From assembly GCF_038049925.1 (NCBI RefSeq), contig NZ_CP145809.1, positions 868,001 through 932,000 of the forward strand: 64,000 bases of DNA, given 5' to 3'. This DNA is from Georgenia sp. M64. GTDB lineage: Bacteria; Actinomycetota; Actinomycetes; Actinomycetales; Actinomycetaceae. Numbering within the stretch: position 1 is the first letter of the stretch; every line of letters starts with the position of its first letter. The notes beneath the pieces are model-generated. The model searched no databases and was not told the origin of the DNA. It saw only the letters and a program-made list of their open reading frames with translations. The position numbers and the translations under genes were made by a program. Positions 17,089 to 32,835 of the stretch are shown one piece after another.

Positions 17089-18756
17089 ATGACCACGCCG
17101 CCCGCCGCCCCCACCGACCGCGTGCCCCTGCGCCGCGCCCTCGTCTCGGTCTACGACAAGTCCGGCCTGGAGGACCTCGCCGGCGCCCTGCACGCCGCGG
17201 GGGTGGAGATCGTCTCCACCGGCTCCACGGCCGCCCGCATCGCCGCCGCCGGCGTGCCCGTCACCGGCGTCGAGGAGGTCACCGGCTTCCCGGAGTGCCT
17301 CGACGGTCGGGTCAAGACGCTGCACCCGCGCGTCCACGCCGGGATCCTCGCCGACCGCCGCAAGGCGGGGCACCGCGAGCAGCTCGACGAGCTCGGCGTC
17401 GCTCCCTTCGACCTCGTCGTCGTCAACCTCTACCCGTTCACCGCCACCGTGGCCTCGGGCGCCGGTCCCGACGAGTGCGTCGAGCAGATCGACATCGGCG
17501 GTCCCACGATGGTGCGCGCCGCCGCGAAGAACCACCCCTCGGTCGCCGTCGTCGTGGACCCGGCCCGCTACGGCGATGTCGCCCGGGCCGCCGCGGAGGG
17601 CGGGTTCACCCTGGCGGAGCGCCGGGCGCTCGCGGCCGCAGCCTTCCGCCACACCGCCACCTACGACGTCGCCGTCGCCTCGTGGATGGGCAACGTCCTC
17701 AGCCCCGACGACGAGGTCGACGGGACGGCCACCGGCTTCCCGGGGTGGATCGGCGCCACGTGGGACCGCCGTGCGGTCCTGCGCTACGGCGAGAACCCCC
17801 ACCAGCGGGCCGCGCTCTACACCGACGGTCACGGTCCGGTCGGGCTCGCGCAGGCCGAGCAGCTGCACGGCAAGGCGATGAGCTACAACAACTACGTCGA
17901 CGGCGACGCCGCCTGGCGGGCCGCGCACGACCACGACCAGCCGGCCGTGGCGGTCATCAAGCACAACAACCCCTGCGGGATCGCGGTCGGCGGGGACGTC
18001 GCCGAGGCGCACCGCCGTGCCCACGCCTGCGACCCGGTCTCCGCCTACGGCGGCGTCATCGCGGCCAACCGGCCGGTCACCGCCGAGATGGCCCGCCAGG
18101 TGGCCGAGGTCTTCACCGAGGTCGTCCTCGCACCGGGCTTCGAGCCCGAGGCCGTGGAGATCCTCGCCCGGAAGAAGAACATCCGGCTCCTGCGCGTCGA
18201 CGGCGCCCCCGCGGCGGGCGTGGAGACCAGGCCCGTCAGCGGTGGGCTCCTCGTGCAGTCCGTGGACCGGGTCGACGCCCCCGGCGACGACCCGGCCGGG
18301 TGGACCCTCGCCGCCGGCGAGCCGGCCGACGAGGCGACCCTCGCCGACCTGGTCTTCGCCTGGCGCTCGGTCCGCGCGGCACGGTCCAACGCCATCCTCC
18401 TCGCCCGCGACGGTGCCTCCGTGGGCGTGGGCATGGGTCAGGTGAACCGGGTGGACTCGTGCCGCCTGGCCGTCGAGCGGGCGAACACCCTCGGGGTCGG
18501 CGTCAGCAGCGACGTCGACGGGGCGGGCGGCGCGGCGAACGCGTCGGCCGCCGGTGCCCCCGAGCGCGCCCGGGGCGCGGTGGCCGCCTCCGACGCGTTC
18601 TTCCCGTTCGCCGACGGCCTGCAGGTCCTCCTCGACGCCGGGGTCCGCGCGGTCGTCCACCCCGGCGGCTCCGTCCGGGACGCCGAGGTGGTCGAGGCCG
18701 CCCGGGCCGCCGGGGTCACGATGTACCTCACCGGGACGCGCCACTTCGCCCACTGA
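17089..18756 (+). CDS. purH: Bifunctional AICAR formyltransferase / IMP cyclohydrolase
   Basis: 555 residues. Last two steps of IMP synthesis. The N-terminal MGS-like IMP cyclohydrolase domain ([36 protein letters not shown]) spans about 1-150. The transformylase domain carries KHNNPCG with Lys291 and His292. ATG 17089 has AGGAG five bases upstream. Reading further upstream in the same frame would translate the riboswitch, so it was rejected. Substrate 10-formyl-tetrahydrofolate links it to purN, purU, glyA and folD in this window. Confidence 0.97.
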   Translation: MTTPPAAPTDRVPLRRALVSVYDKSGLEDLAGALHAAGVEIVSTGSTAARIAAAGVPVTGVEEVTGFPECLDGRVKTLHPRVHAGILADRRKAGHREQLDELGVAPFDLVVVNLYPFTATVASGAGPDECVEQIDIGGPTMVRAAAKNHPSVAVVVDPARYGDVARAAAEGGFTLAERRALAAAAFRHTATYDVAVASWMGNVLSPDDEVDGTATGFPGWIGATWDRRAVLRYGENPHQRAALYTDGHGPVGLAQAEQLHGKAMSYNNYVDGDAAWRAAHDHDQPAVAVIKHNNPCGIAVGGDVAEAHRRAHACDPVSAYGGVIAANRPVTAEMARQVAEVFTEVVLAPGFEPEAVEILARKKNIRLLRVDGAPAAGVETRPVSGGLLVQSVDRVDAPGDDPAGWTLAAGEPADEATLADLVFAWRSVRAARSNAILLARDGASVGVGMGQVNRVDSCRLAVERANTLGVGVSSDVDGAGGAANASAAGAPERARGAVAASDAFFPFADGLQVLLDAGVRAVVHPGGSVRDAEVVEAARAAGVTMYLTGTRHFAH

Positions 18757-18766
18757 GGACGAGGCA

Positions 18767-18800
18767 CCGGGCGGGCGTCCGGGCCCGCACGCCCGCCCGG
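18767..18800. terminator. Bidirectional terminator between purH and the flavoprotein gene
   Basis: CCGGGCGGGCGT (18767-18778) and ACGCCCGCCCGG (18789-18800) give a perfect 12-pair stem with a ten-base loop between convergent genes. Confidence 0.7.
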
Positions 18801-18803
18801 GCC

Positions 18804-18853
18804 AGCGTCGCGCCGGCGTTGCCGATGTTGCGACAGCGTCGCGCCGGTGTTGC
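18804..18853. repeat. Direct repeat of 19 bases, two copies
   Basis: AGCGTCGCGCCGGCGTTGC at 18804-18822 and, with one change, at 18835-18853. The copies begin 31 bases apart in the gap after the terminator, upstream of the flavoprotein stop. Meaning unknown. Confidence 0.6.
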
Positions 18854-18871
18854 GCCGGCGTCCGGCCGGTG

Positions 18872-20185
18872 TCAGCGCACGGCTCGGCGCAGCGGCACCT
18901 CGGGGTCGCTCGCCCGCCCGACGTCCAGCGCGGGGTCGGACCCCGCGGCGAGGAGGCGACGAAGTGCGGCGACGTCCCGGGGCCGGTCCGCGGTCAGGCC
19001 CGCCGCGAGGCGGTGCCCGGGCCGGAGGTAGAGGACCGTGAACCCGGCGGTGACGTCGCCGCGGAGGACGACCTCGACGTCGTCGTCCGCGGGAGGCTGA
19101 CCGACGAGCGTGAGGTCGTGGCCGAGCTGGGTGGAGAACACGTAGGGGACGGGCGTGGGCGGTGCCGGCCGGCCGAGCAGGCCCGCGGCGAGGGCCGCCG
19201 GGTGGCTCAGGGCCGCGTCCCAGTGCCCGCCCGGCACGGTCCCGAAGGTCGGCGTCGTCATCTCGGCGCAGTCCCCGACGGCCCGGACGCTGGGCGGACC
19301 GCCTCGCACCCGGCCGGCGGCGTCGACCGGGACGGCGCCCTGCCCGGTGAGCGGGACCGCCCCCGCCAGCCATGCCGTCGCGGGGCGCACGCCCGTGGCC
19401 GCCAGGACGACGTCGGCGGCCACCTCCTCGGCCGGCTCCCGGGCGCTCGCGGCGAGGACCACGGCGTCCGGGCGCACGGCCGTCACCGCGCGGCCGCACC
19501 GCAGGTCCACGCCCGCCGCCGCGTACCAGGGCGCGGTCAGCGCCCCGGCGGCGGCCCCGACCTGGCGGTGCAGCGGTGTGGGGGCGGCCTCGACGACCGT
19601 GACCTCGCACCCGTGCAGGGCCGCCTGCCCGGCGACCTCGGCGCCGATCCAGCCGGCGCCCACGACGACGAGGCGGGCGCCCGGGACGAGCAGGCCGCGG
19701 AGCCGCGCGGCGTCGTCGGCGCCGTGGAGGGTCAGGGCGTGGTCCCAGGAGGACGGCCGGGCGGCGGCGGCGCCGACGGCGAGCACGACGACGTCGGCCT
19801 CGACGGTCTCCTCGGCGCCCGTGCGTGTCCCCGCCGGCGGGCCGGCCGGCGCCAGGGTCACCCGTGCGCGGGTGCCGTCCGCCTCCAGGCGTCGAGCGCG
19901 CCGCCCGAGCAGGACCCGGTCGGCGAGCTCGCCGAGGTCGCCGTAGCCCTCCTCGGCGAGCCACAGCGGCTCGGTGCGGGTGAACAGCTCCTTGGACAGG
20001 GGCGGCCGGTCGTAGGGTGCCCGGTCCTCGGCGCCGACGACGGTGAGGCGCCCGGTGAAGCCCTGGGCGCGCAGCTCGGCCGCGGTCCGCAGCCCGGCCA
20101 GCCCGGCGCCGACCACGAGGACCGAGCGCGGCGGGACGTCCCGCCCGCGGGTGGGCGCGGACTCGGGCACGATCGGGACGGGCAC
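18872..20185 (-). CDS. FAD-dependent ferredoxin reductase-like oxidoreductase
   Basis: 437 residues. N-terminal FAD-binding motif [20 protein letters not shown], followed by [13 protein letters not shown], typical of putidaredoxin/rhodocoxin reductases. The NAD(P)-binding motif [14 protein letters not shown] lies near the middle, and GDCAEM marks the FAD C-terminal loop. The final 80 residues resemble the reductase C domain. It probably moves electrons from NAD(P)H to a ferredoxin or cytochrome P450 system, but no such partner is adjacent. GTG 20185 is supported by TACCGT seven bases upstream, a leaderless pattern. Confidence 0.88.
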   Translation of the reverse strand: MPVPIVPESAPTRGRDVPPRSVLVVGAGLAGLRTAAELRAQGFTGRLTVVGAEDRAPYDRPPLSKELFTRTEPLWLAEEGYGDLGELADRVLLGRRARRLEADGTRARVTLAPAGPPAGTRTGAEETVEADVVVLAVGAAAARPSSWDHALTLHGADDAARLRGLLVPGARLVVVGAGWIGAEVAGQAALHGCEVTVVEAAPTPLHRQVGAAAGALTAPWYAAAGVDLRCGRAVTAVRPDAVVLAASAREPAEEVAADVVLAATGVRPATAWLAGAVPLTGQGAVPVDAAGRVRGGPPSVRAVGDCAEMTTPTFGTVPGGHWDAALSHPAALAAGLLGRPAPPTPVPYVFSTQLGHDLTLVGQPPADDDVEVVLRGDVTAGFTVLYLRPGHRLAAGLTADRPRDVAALRRLLAAGSDPALDVGRASDPEVPLRRAVR

Positions 20186-20192
20186 CCGTCCC

Positions 20193-20202
20193 ACGGTAGT
20201 CT
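20193..20202. promoter_or_regulatory. Overlapping divergent -10 boxes
   Basis: On the plus strand TAGTCT (20197-20202) serves the gene starting at 20213. On the minus strand TACCGT (20198-20193) lies seven bases before the GTG at 20185. The two boxes share two base pairs, so both promoters cannot be occupied at once. Confidence 0.6.
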
Positions 20203-20212
20203 CGCCGGCATC

Positions 20213-20488
20213 ATGTCCCCCGCACGCGGCCCCCGGCTGGCCCTCCTGGCGGTCCTCGTCCTCGCCGTGGCCCTCGTGGCGCTCGTGGCGGTGTGGTCCG
20301 ACGCCCGGACGGCGGCCCTCGTCCTCGCCGGGCTCCTCGCCGCCGTCGCGGTCGCACGGGGGGTCCTGCCCGAGGCGCTCGTGCCGGGGTCGCGCTCGCG
20401 TCCCGTCGACGTCGTCCTCCTGCTCGCCCTCGCCGGCGCCCTGGTCTACCTCGCCCCCTGGGGCAACGCGACGCTCGCGCTGCCCTGA
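20213..20488 (+). CDS. DUF3017-like small membrane protein
   Basis: 91 residues with three membrane helices (8-26, 33-51, 68-84) and the linker RSRPVDVVLLLALAGALVYL typical of DUF3017. No known function. Near-leaderless: its ATG lies ten bases after a TAGTCT box shared with the divergent flavoprotein promoter. Confidence 0.75.
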   Translation: MSPARGPRLALLAVLVLAVALVALVAVWSDARTAALVLAGLLAAVAVARGVLPEALVPGSRSRPVDVVLLLALAGALVYLAPWGNATLALP

Positions 20489-20522
20489 CGGCCCGGCGCC
20501 CGCCGTGCGCCAGGATGGTGGC

Positions 20523-21791
20523 GTGAGCGACCTCGTCCCCGACATCGTCCTCGTCCTGCTGTTCATCGTGCTCGGCGGTGTCTTCGCCGCCTCGGAGATG
20601 GCTCTGGTCTCACTGCGGGAGAGCCAGGTCCAGTCCCTCGCGGAGCGGGGCGGGGCCGGCCCGCGGGTGGCGCGCCTCACCGCCGACCCCAACCGGTTCC
20701 TCTCCGCCGTCCAGATCGGCGTCACCCTCACCGGGTTCTTCTCCGCCTCCTTCGGGGCCGCCCAGATCGCGCCGCAGATCGCCCCGCTCCTGCGCGGCTG
20801 GGGCCTGGCGGAGGGGACCGCCTACGGCCTGGCCTTCGTCGGGACGACCGTGCTCGTCTCCTACCTCTCGCTCGTCCTGGGCGAGCTGGTCCCCAAGCGG
20901 CTGGCCATGCAGAGCGCCGAACGGTTCTCGCTCGTCGTCGCCACACCGCTGGACTGGGTCGCCGCGGCCATGCGTCCGGTGATCTGGCTCCTGGGTGCCT
21001 CCGTCGACGTCGTCATGCGGCTGCTGGGACGCGACCCGTCCGCCCCCCGGGAGGAGATGGGCACCGAGGAGCTGCGCGCCCTCGTCGCGCGCCACGAGGC
21101 GCTGGGCGTCGAGGAGCGCGACATGGTCGTCGACCTGCTCTCGGTCGGCGACCGCACCGTCCAGGAGGTCATGACCCCGCGCACCGAGGTCGAGTTCCTC
21201 GACGCCGCCCTGCCCATCGCACGCGCCCAGGCTCTCGTGCGCGGGCTCGAGCACTCCCGCTACCCGGTGAGGGGCGAGGACACCGACGACGTCCTGGGGT
21301 TCATCCACATCCGGGACCTCATCCACCCGGAGGAGCACGTGCGCAGCGTCGGCGACCTCGTGCGCCGGGTGCTGTTCTTCCCCACCGGCACCCGCGTGCT
21401 GACGGCGCTCACCGAGATGCGGGGCAGCCACGCGCACCTCGCGATCGTCGTCGACGAGTACGGCGGCACCGACGGGATCCTCACGCTCGAGGACGTCGTG
21501 GAGGAGTTCGTCGGCCAGATCCAGGACGAGTACGACCGGGAGGTTCCCGAGGTCGTCGCGACCGGGGCCACCGAGTCCGTCGCCGGCCGGCTCGGCCGCG
21601 CCGACGTGGGCAAGGTGCTCGGTCGGGAGCTGCCCGAGGGGCCCTTCGACACCCTCGGCGGCTTCGTCATGGCCCGGCTGGGGCACGTGCCCGCCCCGGG
21701 TGACACCATCACCTGGGACGACCTCGTCCTCACGGTCACCGAGATGGACGGGCGGCGGGTCGACCGCCTCGACGCCCGCCGCACGGGCTGA
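20523..21791 (+). CDS. CNNM/CorC (hemolysin-like) membrane protein
   Basis: 422 residues. An N-terminal DUF21/CNNM membrane domain (about 1-190, AASEMALVSLRESQVQ, LVLGELVPKRLAMQ) is followed by a pair of CBS domains (about 205-330, QEVMTPRTEVEFLD, IVVDEYGGTDGILTLEDVVE) and a C-terminal CorC/HlyC domain. Related proteins export or sense magnesium or cobalt; older annotations call them hemolysins. GTG start with CAGGAT six bases upstream, as at other GTG starts here. Confidence 0.92.
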   Translation: MSDLVPDIVLVLLFIVLGGVFAASEMALVSLRESQVQSLAERGGAGPRVARLTADPNRFLSAVQIGVTLTGFFSASFGAAQIAPQIAPLLRGWGLAEGTAYGLAFVGTTVLVSYLSLVLGELVPKRLAMQSAERFSLVVATPLDWVAAAMRPVIWLLGASVDVVMRLLGRDPSAPREEMGTEELRALVARHEALGVEERDMVVDLLSVGDRTVQEVMTPRTEVEFLDAALPIARAQALVRGLEHSRYPVRGEDTDDVLGFIHIRDLIHPEEHVRSVGDLVRRVLFFPTGTRVLTALTEMRGSHAHLAIVVDEYGGTDGILTLEDVVEEFVGQIQDEYDREVPEVVATGATESVAGRLGRADVGKVLGRELPEGPFDTLGGFVMARLGHVPAPGDTITWDDLVLTVTEMDGRRVDRLDARRTG

Positions 21792-21811
21792 ACGGGTCGA
21801 GCCGAGCGCGG

Positions 21812-21832
21812 TATCTTGACGTCGAGTAATCT
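21812..21832. promoter_or_regulatory. TCA-type palindrome over the icd promoter
   Basis: TCTTGACGTCGAG at 21814-21826, same core as upstream of sucC. Two possible -10 boxes overlap or touch it: TATCTT (21812-21817) and TAATCT (21827-21832). Confidence 0.7.
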
Positions 21833-21898
21833 GTTCCAGGCGCCGGTGCCCCGGCGCGGAGTCGAGCGCCCTCCGGGCGGTCAGGAGAGTAGCGGCAC

Positions 21899-23116
21899 AT
21901 GGCGAAGATCAAGGTGGCGGGCCCCGTCGTCGAGCTCGACGGCGACGAGATGACGAGGATCATCTGGCAGTTCATCAAGGACCGTCTCATCCACCCGTAC
22001 CTCGACGTCGACCTGCGTTACTACGACCTGTCGATCCAGAACCGCGACGCCACGGACGACCAGGTCACCATCGACGCCGCGAACGCGATCAAGGAGCACA
22101 ACGTCGGCGTCAAGTGCGCCACGATCACCCCCGACGAGGCGCGCGTCGAGGAGTTCGGCCTCAAGAAGATGTGGGTCTCGCCCAACGGCACGATCCGCAA
22201 CATCCTCGGCGGCGTCGTCTTCCGCGAGCCCATCATCATCTCCAACGTCCCGCGCCTGGTCCCGGGCTGGACGAAGCCGATCATCATCGGCCGTCACGCC
22301 CACGGCGACCAGTACAAGGCGACCAACTTCAAGGTGCCGGGCGCCGGGCAGCTCACCATGACCTTCACCCCGACCGACGGGTCGGAGCCGGTCCAGCACG
22401 TCGTCGCGAACTACGGCGACGACGGCGGCGTGGCGATGGGCATGTACAACTACAACAACTCCATCCGGGACTTCGCCCGTGCGTCGTTCGCGTACGGCCT
22501 CCAGCGCGGCTACCCGGTGTACCTGTCCACGAAGAACACGATCCTCAAGGCCTACGACGGCGCGTTCAAGGACATCTTCGCCGAGGTCTTCGAGACCGAG
22601 TACAAGGCGCAGTTCGACGCCGCCGGCCTGACCTACGAGCACCGCCTCATCGACGACATGGTCGCCGCGGCCATGAAGTGGGAGGGCGGGTACGTCTGGG
22701 CGGCCAAGAACTACGACGGCGACGTCCAGTCCGACACCGTCGCCCAGGGCTTCGGCTCGCTCGGGCTCATGACCTCCGTCCTCATGACCCCTGACGGCAG
22801 GACCGTCGAGGCGGAGGCCGCCCACGGCACGGTGACCCGGCACTACCGCCAGCACCAGCAGGGCAAGCCCACCTCGACCAACCCCATCGCCTCGATCTTC
22901 GCCTGGACCGGTGGCCTCAAGCACCGCGGCAAGATCGACGGCACCCCCGAGGTCACGGGCTTCGCCGAGACCCTCGAGGACGTCGTCATCAAGACCGTCG
23001 AGTCGGGGAAGATGACCAAGGACCTCGCGCTGCTGGTCGGCAAGGACCAGGAGTGGCAGACCACCGAGGACTTCCTCGCCACCCTCGACGAGAACCTCTC
23101 GGCCCGCCTGGCCTGA
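21899..23116 (+). CDS. icd: NADP-dependent isocitrate dehydrogenase, homodimeric eukaryote-like class
   Basis: 405 residues. Oxidative decarboxylation of isocitrate to 2-oxoglutarate. Motifs: the substrate segment [19 protein letters not shown], the metal ligands in [13 protein letters not shown] and [12 protein letters not shown], and [12 protein letters not shown]. The length and these motifs fit the short dimeric class (as Mtb Icd1), not the 740-residue monomeric type. ATG 21899 after AGGAGAG (21881-21887). Controlled by its own promoter with the TCA palindrome. Confidence 0.97.
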   Translation: MAKIKVAGPVVELDGDEMTRIIWQFIKDRLIHPYLDVDLRYYDLSIQNRDATDDQVTIDAANAIKEHNVGVKCATITPDEARVEEFGLKKMWVSPNGTIRNILGGVVFREPIIISNVPRLVPGWTKPIIIGRHAHGDQYKATNFKVPGAGQLTMTFTPTDGSEPVQHVVANYGDDGGVAMGMYNYNNSIRDFARASFAYGLQRGYPVYLSTKNTILKAYDGAFKDIFAEVFETEYKAQFDAAGLTYEHRLIDDMVAAAMKWEGGYVWAAKNYDGDVQSDTVAQGFGSLGLMTSVLMTPDGRTVEAEAAHGTVTRHYRQHQQGKPTSTNPIASIFAWTGGLKHRGKIDGTPEVTGFAETLEDVVIKTVESGKMTKDLALLVGKDQEWQTTEDFLATLDENLSARLA

Positions 23117-23124
23117 GCACGGCC

Positions 23125-23163
23125 CCGACGCCCGGCCGGCCCTGCGGGGAGGCCGGGCGTCGG
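23125..23163 (+). terminator. Hairpin terminator after icd
   Basis: CGACGCCCGGCC (23126-23137) pairs with GGCCGGGCGTCG (23151-23162), extended by one outer pair, around a 13-base loop, just past the icd stop. Confidence 0.65.
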
Positions 23164-23227
23164 CGCGCCCGGGGGCCGCCAGGTGCCCGCCACCCGGACT
23201 CCCGGGTGTGAGCCTGGCCACCCGGGG

Positions 23228-24262
<1,035 letters not shown>

Positions 24263-24277
24263 GCACAGCCTGATCCT

Positions 24278-24307
24278 CGGCGCCCCGGCCGCACGGCCGG
24301 GGCGCCG
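24278..24307 (+). terminator. Strong hairpin terminator after mdh
   Basis: GGCGCCCCGGCC (24279-24290), loop GCAC, GGCCGGGGCGCC (24295-24306); one further C-G pair outside. Confidence 0.8.
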
Positions 24308-24452
24308 CTCGTGCACGTCACGCCGCCGCCCGGCGGCGTCTCCCGGCCGGTCGAGCCACCTGTCGCTGGGGCAGCCGTCGCTCTCGTCGGGTGGGCGCCG
24401 GGTCTGGCTCGACCGGGTTCGCCCCGTTTCGCGCGTCTCGCCATGCGAGCCG

Positions 24453-24479
24453 TTGCAAGGCTTGCTGAAATGCTTGCAG
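24453..24479. promoter_or_regulatory. MalR/LacI-type operator candidate upstream of the amylase-pullulanase
   Basis: TTGCAAG (24453-24459), CTTGCTG (24461-24467) and GCTTGCAG (24472-24479) are repeated and inverted TTGCA-type half-sites like those of actinobacterial maltose regulators. TTGCTG (24462-24467) also fits a -35 box 18 bases before the -10 box TAGCCT (24486-24491), so a bound repressor would block the promoter. Confidence 0.55.
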
Positions 24480-24485
24480 AGCGGC

Positions 24486-24491
24486 TAGCCT
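24486..24491 (+). promoter_or_regulatory. -10 box TAGCCT of the amylase-pullulanase gene
   Basis: TAGCCT, paired with TTGCTG 18 bases upstream; transcription expected near 24498, giving a 43-base leader with GAAGGAG at 24525-24531. Confidence 0.55.
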
Positions 24492-24540
24492 CCGTCGAGA
24501 CCTGCGCGAGGGCGCGCAGCCGACGAAGGAGTCCCACCGC

Positions 24541-30342
<5,802 letters not shown>

Positions 30343-30355
30343 TCGGGGTGAAGGA

Positions 30356-30385
30356 GGAGGGGCGCCCCCCACGGGGCGCCCCTCC
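30356..30385. terminator. Bidirectional terminator after the amylase-pullulanase gene
   Basis: GGAGGGGCGCCCC (30356-30368) and GGGGCGCCCCTCC (30373-30385) form a perfect 13-pair stem with a four-base loop between convergent genes. Confidence 0.8.
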
Positions 30386-30414
30386 GTCGTCCGTGCAGCG
30401 CCCGGGACGGCGGG

Positions 30415-31089
30415 TCAGCCGCGGGCGATGTCCCCCAGGCACCGCTGGAGACCGGCCGGGTCGTCCTGGTAGACCTCGACGCACTGCTCGAAGTCCGGCC
30501 CGAGCCGGGCGAACAGGGCCGCGCCGAAGACGGTGGAGGCGATGCCGAGCAGGATCGCGAGCACGCCGACGGCGATCCCCGCGACGGAGGTGCCGCGGTT
30601 GGTCGCCTCACGCCGTCCGACGCGCTGAAGGGCGACCGCCCCCATGATGACCGCGACCAGACCACCGAGCGCGCCCAGCAGCCCGACGAACGGCACCCAG
30701 GCGATGAGCAGGGAGAGGATGCCCACGACGAGCGCCCCGACGCCCAGACCGTTGCGGGGACCGTAGCCGCCGGGCCCGGCGGCGTACTGCTGTCCGTACT
30801 GCTGTCCGTACTGGGGCTGGCCGTACTGCTGGCCGTACTGGGGCTGGCCGTACTGAGGCTGGCCGTACGGGCGTTGGCCGCCGTACGGGGGCTGGCCGTA
30901 CGGCTGGGATGGGCCGTCCTGCCGGCCAGCGTCCCAGGGCTGCTGCTGCCCGCCGTCCTGCTGGTCCTGCCGGCCGTGGTGCGGCTGACCGGGCGGCTGC
31001 TCCCCGTGCCCGGGCTCGCCGCGGTCGGGTGGACCGCCCTGCTGGGGCTGGTCACCGTCGGACCACGGCCGGGGCTGCTCGGAGCTCAT
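30415..31089 (-). CDS. DUF4190-type membrane protein with YGQ repeats
   Basis: 224 residues. The first 110 residues are polar and low-complexity, ending in repeats of YGQPQ/YGQQ. A DUF4190-like pair of membrane helices follows (about 112-185: GVGALVVGILSLLIAWVPFV, ALGGLVAVIMGAVALQ, SVAGIAVGVLAILLGI). The C-terminal segment has two Cys (FEQCVEVYQ, GLQRCLGD). Such proteins are common in actinobacteria and uncharacterised. RBS GGGAGG lies just upstream of the ATG. Confidence 0.8.
   Translation of the reverse strand: MSSEQPRPWSDGDQPQQGGPPDRGEPGHGEQPPGQPHHGRQDQQDGGQQQPWDAGRQDGPSQPYGQPPYGGQRPYGQPQYGQPQYGQQYGQPQYGQQYGQQYAAGPGGYGPRNGLGVGALVVGILSLLIAWVPFVGLLGALGGLVAVIMGAVALQRVGRREATNRGTSVAGIAVGVLAILLGIASTVFGAALFARLGPDFEQCVEVYQDDPAGLQRCLGDIARG
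30776..30905. repeat. Coding repeats of about 15-30 bases (YGQ units)
   Basis: Repeats of CTGGCCGTACTG and close variants encode the Tyr-Gly-Gln-rich stretch of the DUF4190 protein on the minus strand. Confidence 0.75.
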
Positions 31090-31115
31090 GGTTCCTCCCT
31101 CGTCGGGAGCTCCAT

Positions 31116-31187
31116 CGTCGCAGCCGTGGGCGCCGGCGTCGACGGTCGCTCGTCCTACGGCGTCGGCGTGCCCGCGCGGCTGCGACG
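31116..31187. terminator. Possible stem between purU and the DUF4190 gene
   Basis: CGTCGCAGCCG (31116-31126) and CGGCTGCGACG (31177-31187) are perfectly complementary across 50 bases, in the 105-base gap. It may end purU transcription; weak evidence because of the long loop. Confidence 0.3.
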
Positions 31188-31194
31188 ACCGCCG

Positions 31195-32070
31195 CTACGG
31201 GAAGACGACGGTGCGGCGCCCGTCCACGAGCACGCGGTGCTCGGCGTGCCAGCGCACGGCGCGGGCGAGGACCCGGCGCTCGACGTCCTGGCCCCGGGCG
31301 ACCATCTCGCCGACGTCGTCGGAGTGCGTGACCCGCTCGACGTCCTGCTCGATGATCGGGCCCTCGTCCAGGTCCGCGGTCACGTAGTGCGCCGTCGCGC
31401 CGATGAGCTTCACGCCCCGCCCGTGGGCCTGGGCGTACGGTCGGGCCCCCTTGAAGCTGGGCAGGAACGAGTGGTGGATGTTGATGACGTTGCCCGCCAG
31501 CTCGGTGCACACCTCGTCGGAGAGGATCTGCATGTACCGGGCCAGGACCACCAGCTCGACGTCGCCGGCGTGGACGATGTCCAGGAGCGCGCGCTCGGCG
31601 TCGGGCTTGGTCTCCCGGGTGACCGGGATGTGGTGGAAGGGCGCGTCGTAGGACCTCGCGACGGGCTCGAGGTCGGGGTGGTTGGCCACCACGCCCACCA
31701 CCTCGATCGGCAGTCCCTGGTACCGCTGCCGGAAGAGCAGGTCCACGAGACAGTGCGGGTCCTTGGACGCCATGATCAGGGTCCGGACCGGGCGGCCGAC
31801 CCGGTCGAGCTTCCAGGTCATGCCGAACTGGCGCGCGACGGCGCTCAGGGCGGCCTCGACCTCGGCGCGCGGCGCCGCGGTCTCGACCTGCACCCGCATG
31901 AAGAACAGACCCGTGGAGGGGTCGCCGAACTGCTGCGACTCGGTGATGTTCCCCCCGTGCTCGGCCAGCGCGCCGGAGACGGCGTGGACGATCCCGGGCT
32001 GGTCGGGGCAGGACAGGGCGAGGACGAGGTGCTCGGCGCTCGCGGTCGCGGACGGCTCGGCGGTGGTCAC
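31195..32070 (-). CDS. purU: Formyltetrahydrofolate deformylase
   Basis: 291 residues. Hydrolyses 10-formyl-tetrahydrofolate to formate and tetrahydrofolate, balancing one-carbon pools. An N-terminal ACT domain (about 14-95, LALSCPDQPGIVHAVSGALAE) precedes a PurN-like hydrolase domain with ASKDPHCL, VINIHHSFLPSFKGA (catalytic His) and DLDEGPIIEQDV. GTG 32070 lies eight bases after TACCCT, a leaderless layout. Near glyA and folD, with which it shares substrates. Confidence 0.96.
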   Translation of the reverse strand: MTTAEPSATASAEHLVLALSCPDQPGIVHAVSGALAEHGGNITESQQFGDPSTGLFFMRVQVETAAPRAEVEAALSAVARQFGMTWKLDRVGRPVRTLIMASKDPHCLVDLLFRQRYQGLPIEVVGVVANHPDLEPVARSYDAPFHHIPVTRETKPDAERALLDIVHAGDVELVVLARYMQILSDEVCTELAGNVINIHHSFLPSFKGARPYAQAHGRGVKLIGATAHYVTADLDEGPIIEQDVERVTHSDDVGEMVARGQDVERRVLARAVRWHAEHRVLVDGRRTVVFP

Positions 32071-32078
32071 GAGAGGCG

Positions 32079-32084
32079 AGGGTA
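32079..32084 (-). promoter_or_regulatory. -10 box TACCCT of leaderless purU
   Basis: Minus-strand TACCCT, eight bases, then the GTG at 32070. Confidence 0.55.
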
Positions 32085-32162
32085 GCCGCCGGCGCGCCCG
32101 CCCGGCCCGGGCGTCCGCGGATGAGGACCCGGCCGGGCACGAGGTGATGCCACACTGTGGCC

Positions 32163-32672
32163 ATGGACGACGTCAGGATCGACCTCATCACCGTCGACGA
32201 GGCCGGGGAGCTGCTCACCGTGCGACGGGCGGCCTTCGTCACCGAGGCCCAGCTCTACGGCGACCCCAACCTCCCCGCGCTGACGCAGTCGCTCACCGAG
32301 CTCGTCGCCGACATCGAGCGCCCCGACGTCGTCACCCTCGGTGCCTGGTCGGGCCACCGGCTCATCGGCTCGATCCGCGTGGAGCTGGAGGCCGAGCGCG
32401 CCACGCTCGGCCGCCTCGCCGTCGTCCCCGACCTCCAGGGCCAGGGAATCGGCACGCAGCTGCTCATGGCGGTGCTGCAGTACCTGCCCGAGCAGACCAA
32501 GGAGGTCTGGGTCTTCACCGGGCAGGACTCCAAGCAGAACATCTCCATGTACGCCAAGCACGGCTACGAGCACCAGTACGACCAGCACACCGGGGACCTC
32601 ACCTACGCCTACCTTCGCCGGATCCTCGGCGAGGGGGGAGACGAGGACGAGGAGGAGACCGTCGCCGGCTGA
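32163..32672 (+). CDS. GNAT family N-acetyltransferase
   Basis: 169 residues. The acetyl-CoA-binding motif LGRLAVVPDLQGQGIGTQLL and later YAKHGYE mark a GNAT fold; the substrate is unknown. The C-terminus is very acidic (GGDEDEEETVAG). ATG 32163 follows CACACT by six bases, a variant of the leaderless pattern; GTG 32157 in frame is an alternative. It lies between purU and glyA, with no sign of sharing their function. Confidence 0.85.
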   Translation: MDDVRIDLITVDEAGELLTVRRAAFVTEAQLYGDPNLPALTQSLTELVADIERPDVVTLGAWSGHRLIGSIRVELEAERATLGRLAVVPDLQGQGIGTQLLMAVLQYLPEQTKEVWVFTGQDSKQNISMYAKHGYEHQYDQHTGDLTYAYLRRILGEGGDEDEEETVAG

Positions 32673-32687
32673 GCGGCGAGGAGTTGG

Positions 32688-32693
32688 TAGCCT
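32688..32693 (+). promoter_or_regulatory. -10 box TAGCCT of glyA
   Basis: TAGCCT ends seven bases before the start of the ZTP aptamer. Confidence 0.55.
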
Positions 32694-32699
32694 GTCCCC

Positions 32700-32822
32700 G
32701 TCGCGACTGGCGCCACAGGTGGTCCACCACCGGGGAGCGACGGCACCACCGACTCCGAGGTCGTCCGCCTGGGCCGAGGGTCACCACCTTCAGTGCTCGC
32801 GCACCGGGTGTGCGTGACCGAA
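32700..32822 (+). promoter_or_regulatory. ZTP (pfl) riboswitch upstream of glyA
   Basis: Same signature as at purH: CGACTGGCG (32704-32712), CCACCACCGGGGAGCG (32724-32739) and the pseudoknot arm CCGCCTGGGC (32765-32774). After it, GGTCAC (32779-32784) can pair with GTGACC (32814-32819) around an inner hairpin at 32798-32814, just before the ribosome site GGAGGA (32827-32832). This probably couples glyA-folD to the folate state of the cell. Confidence 0.92.
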
Positions 32823-32835
32823 CCCCGGAGGAACG

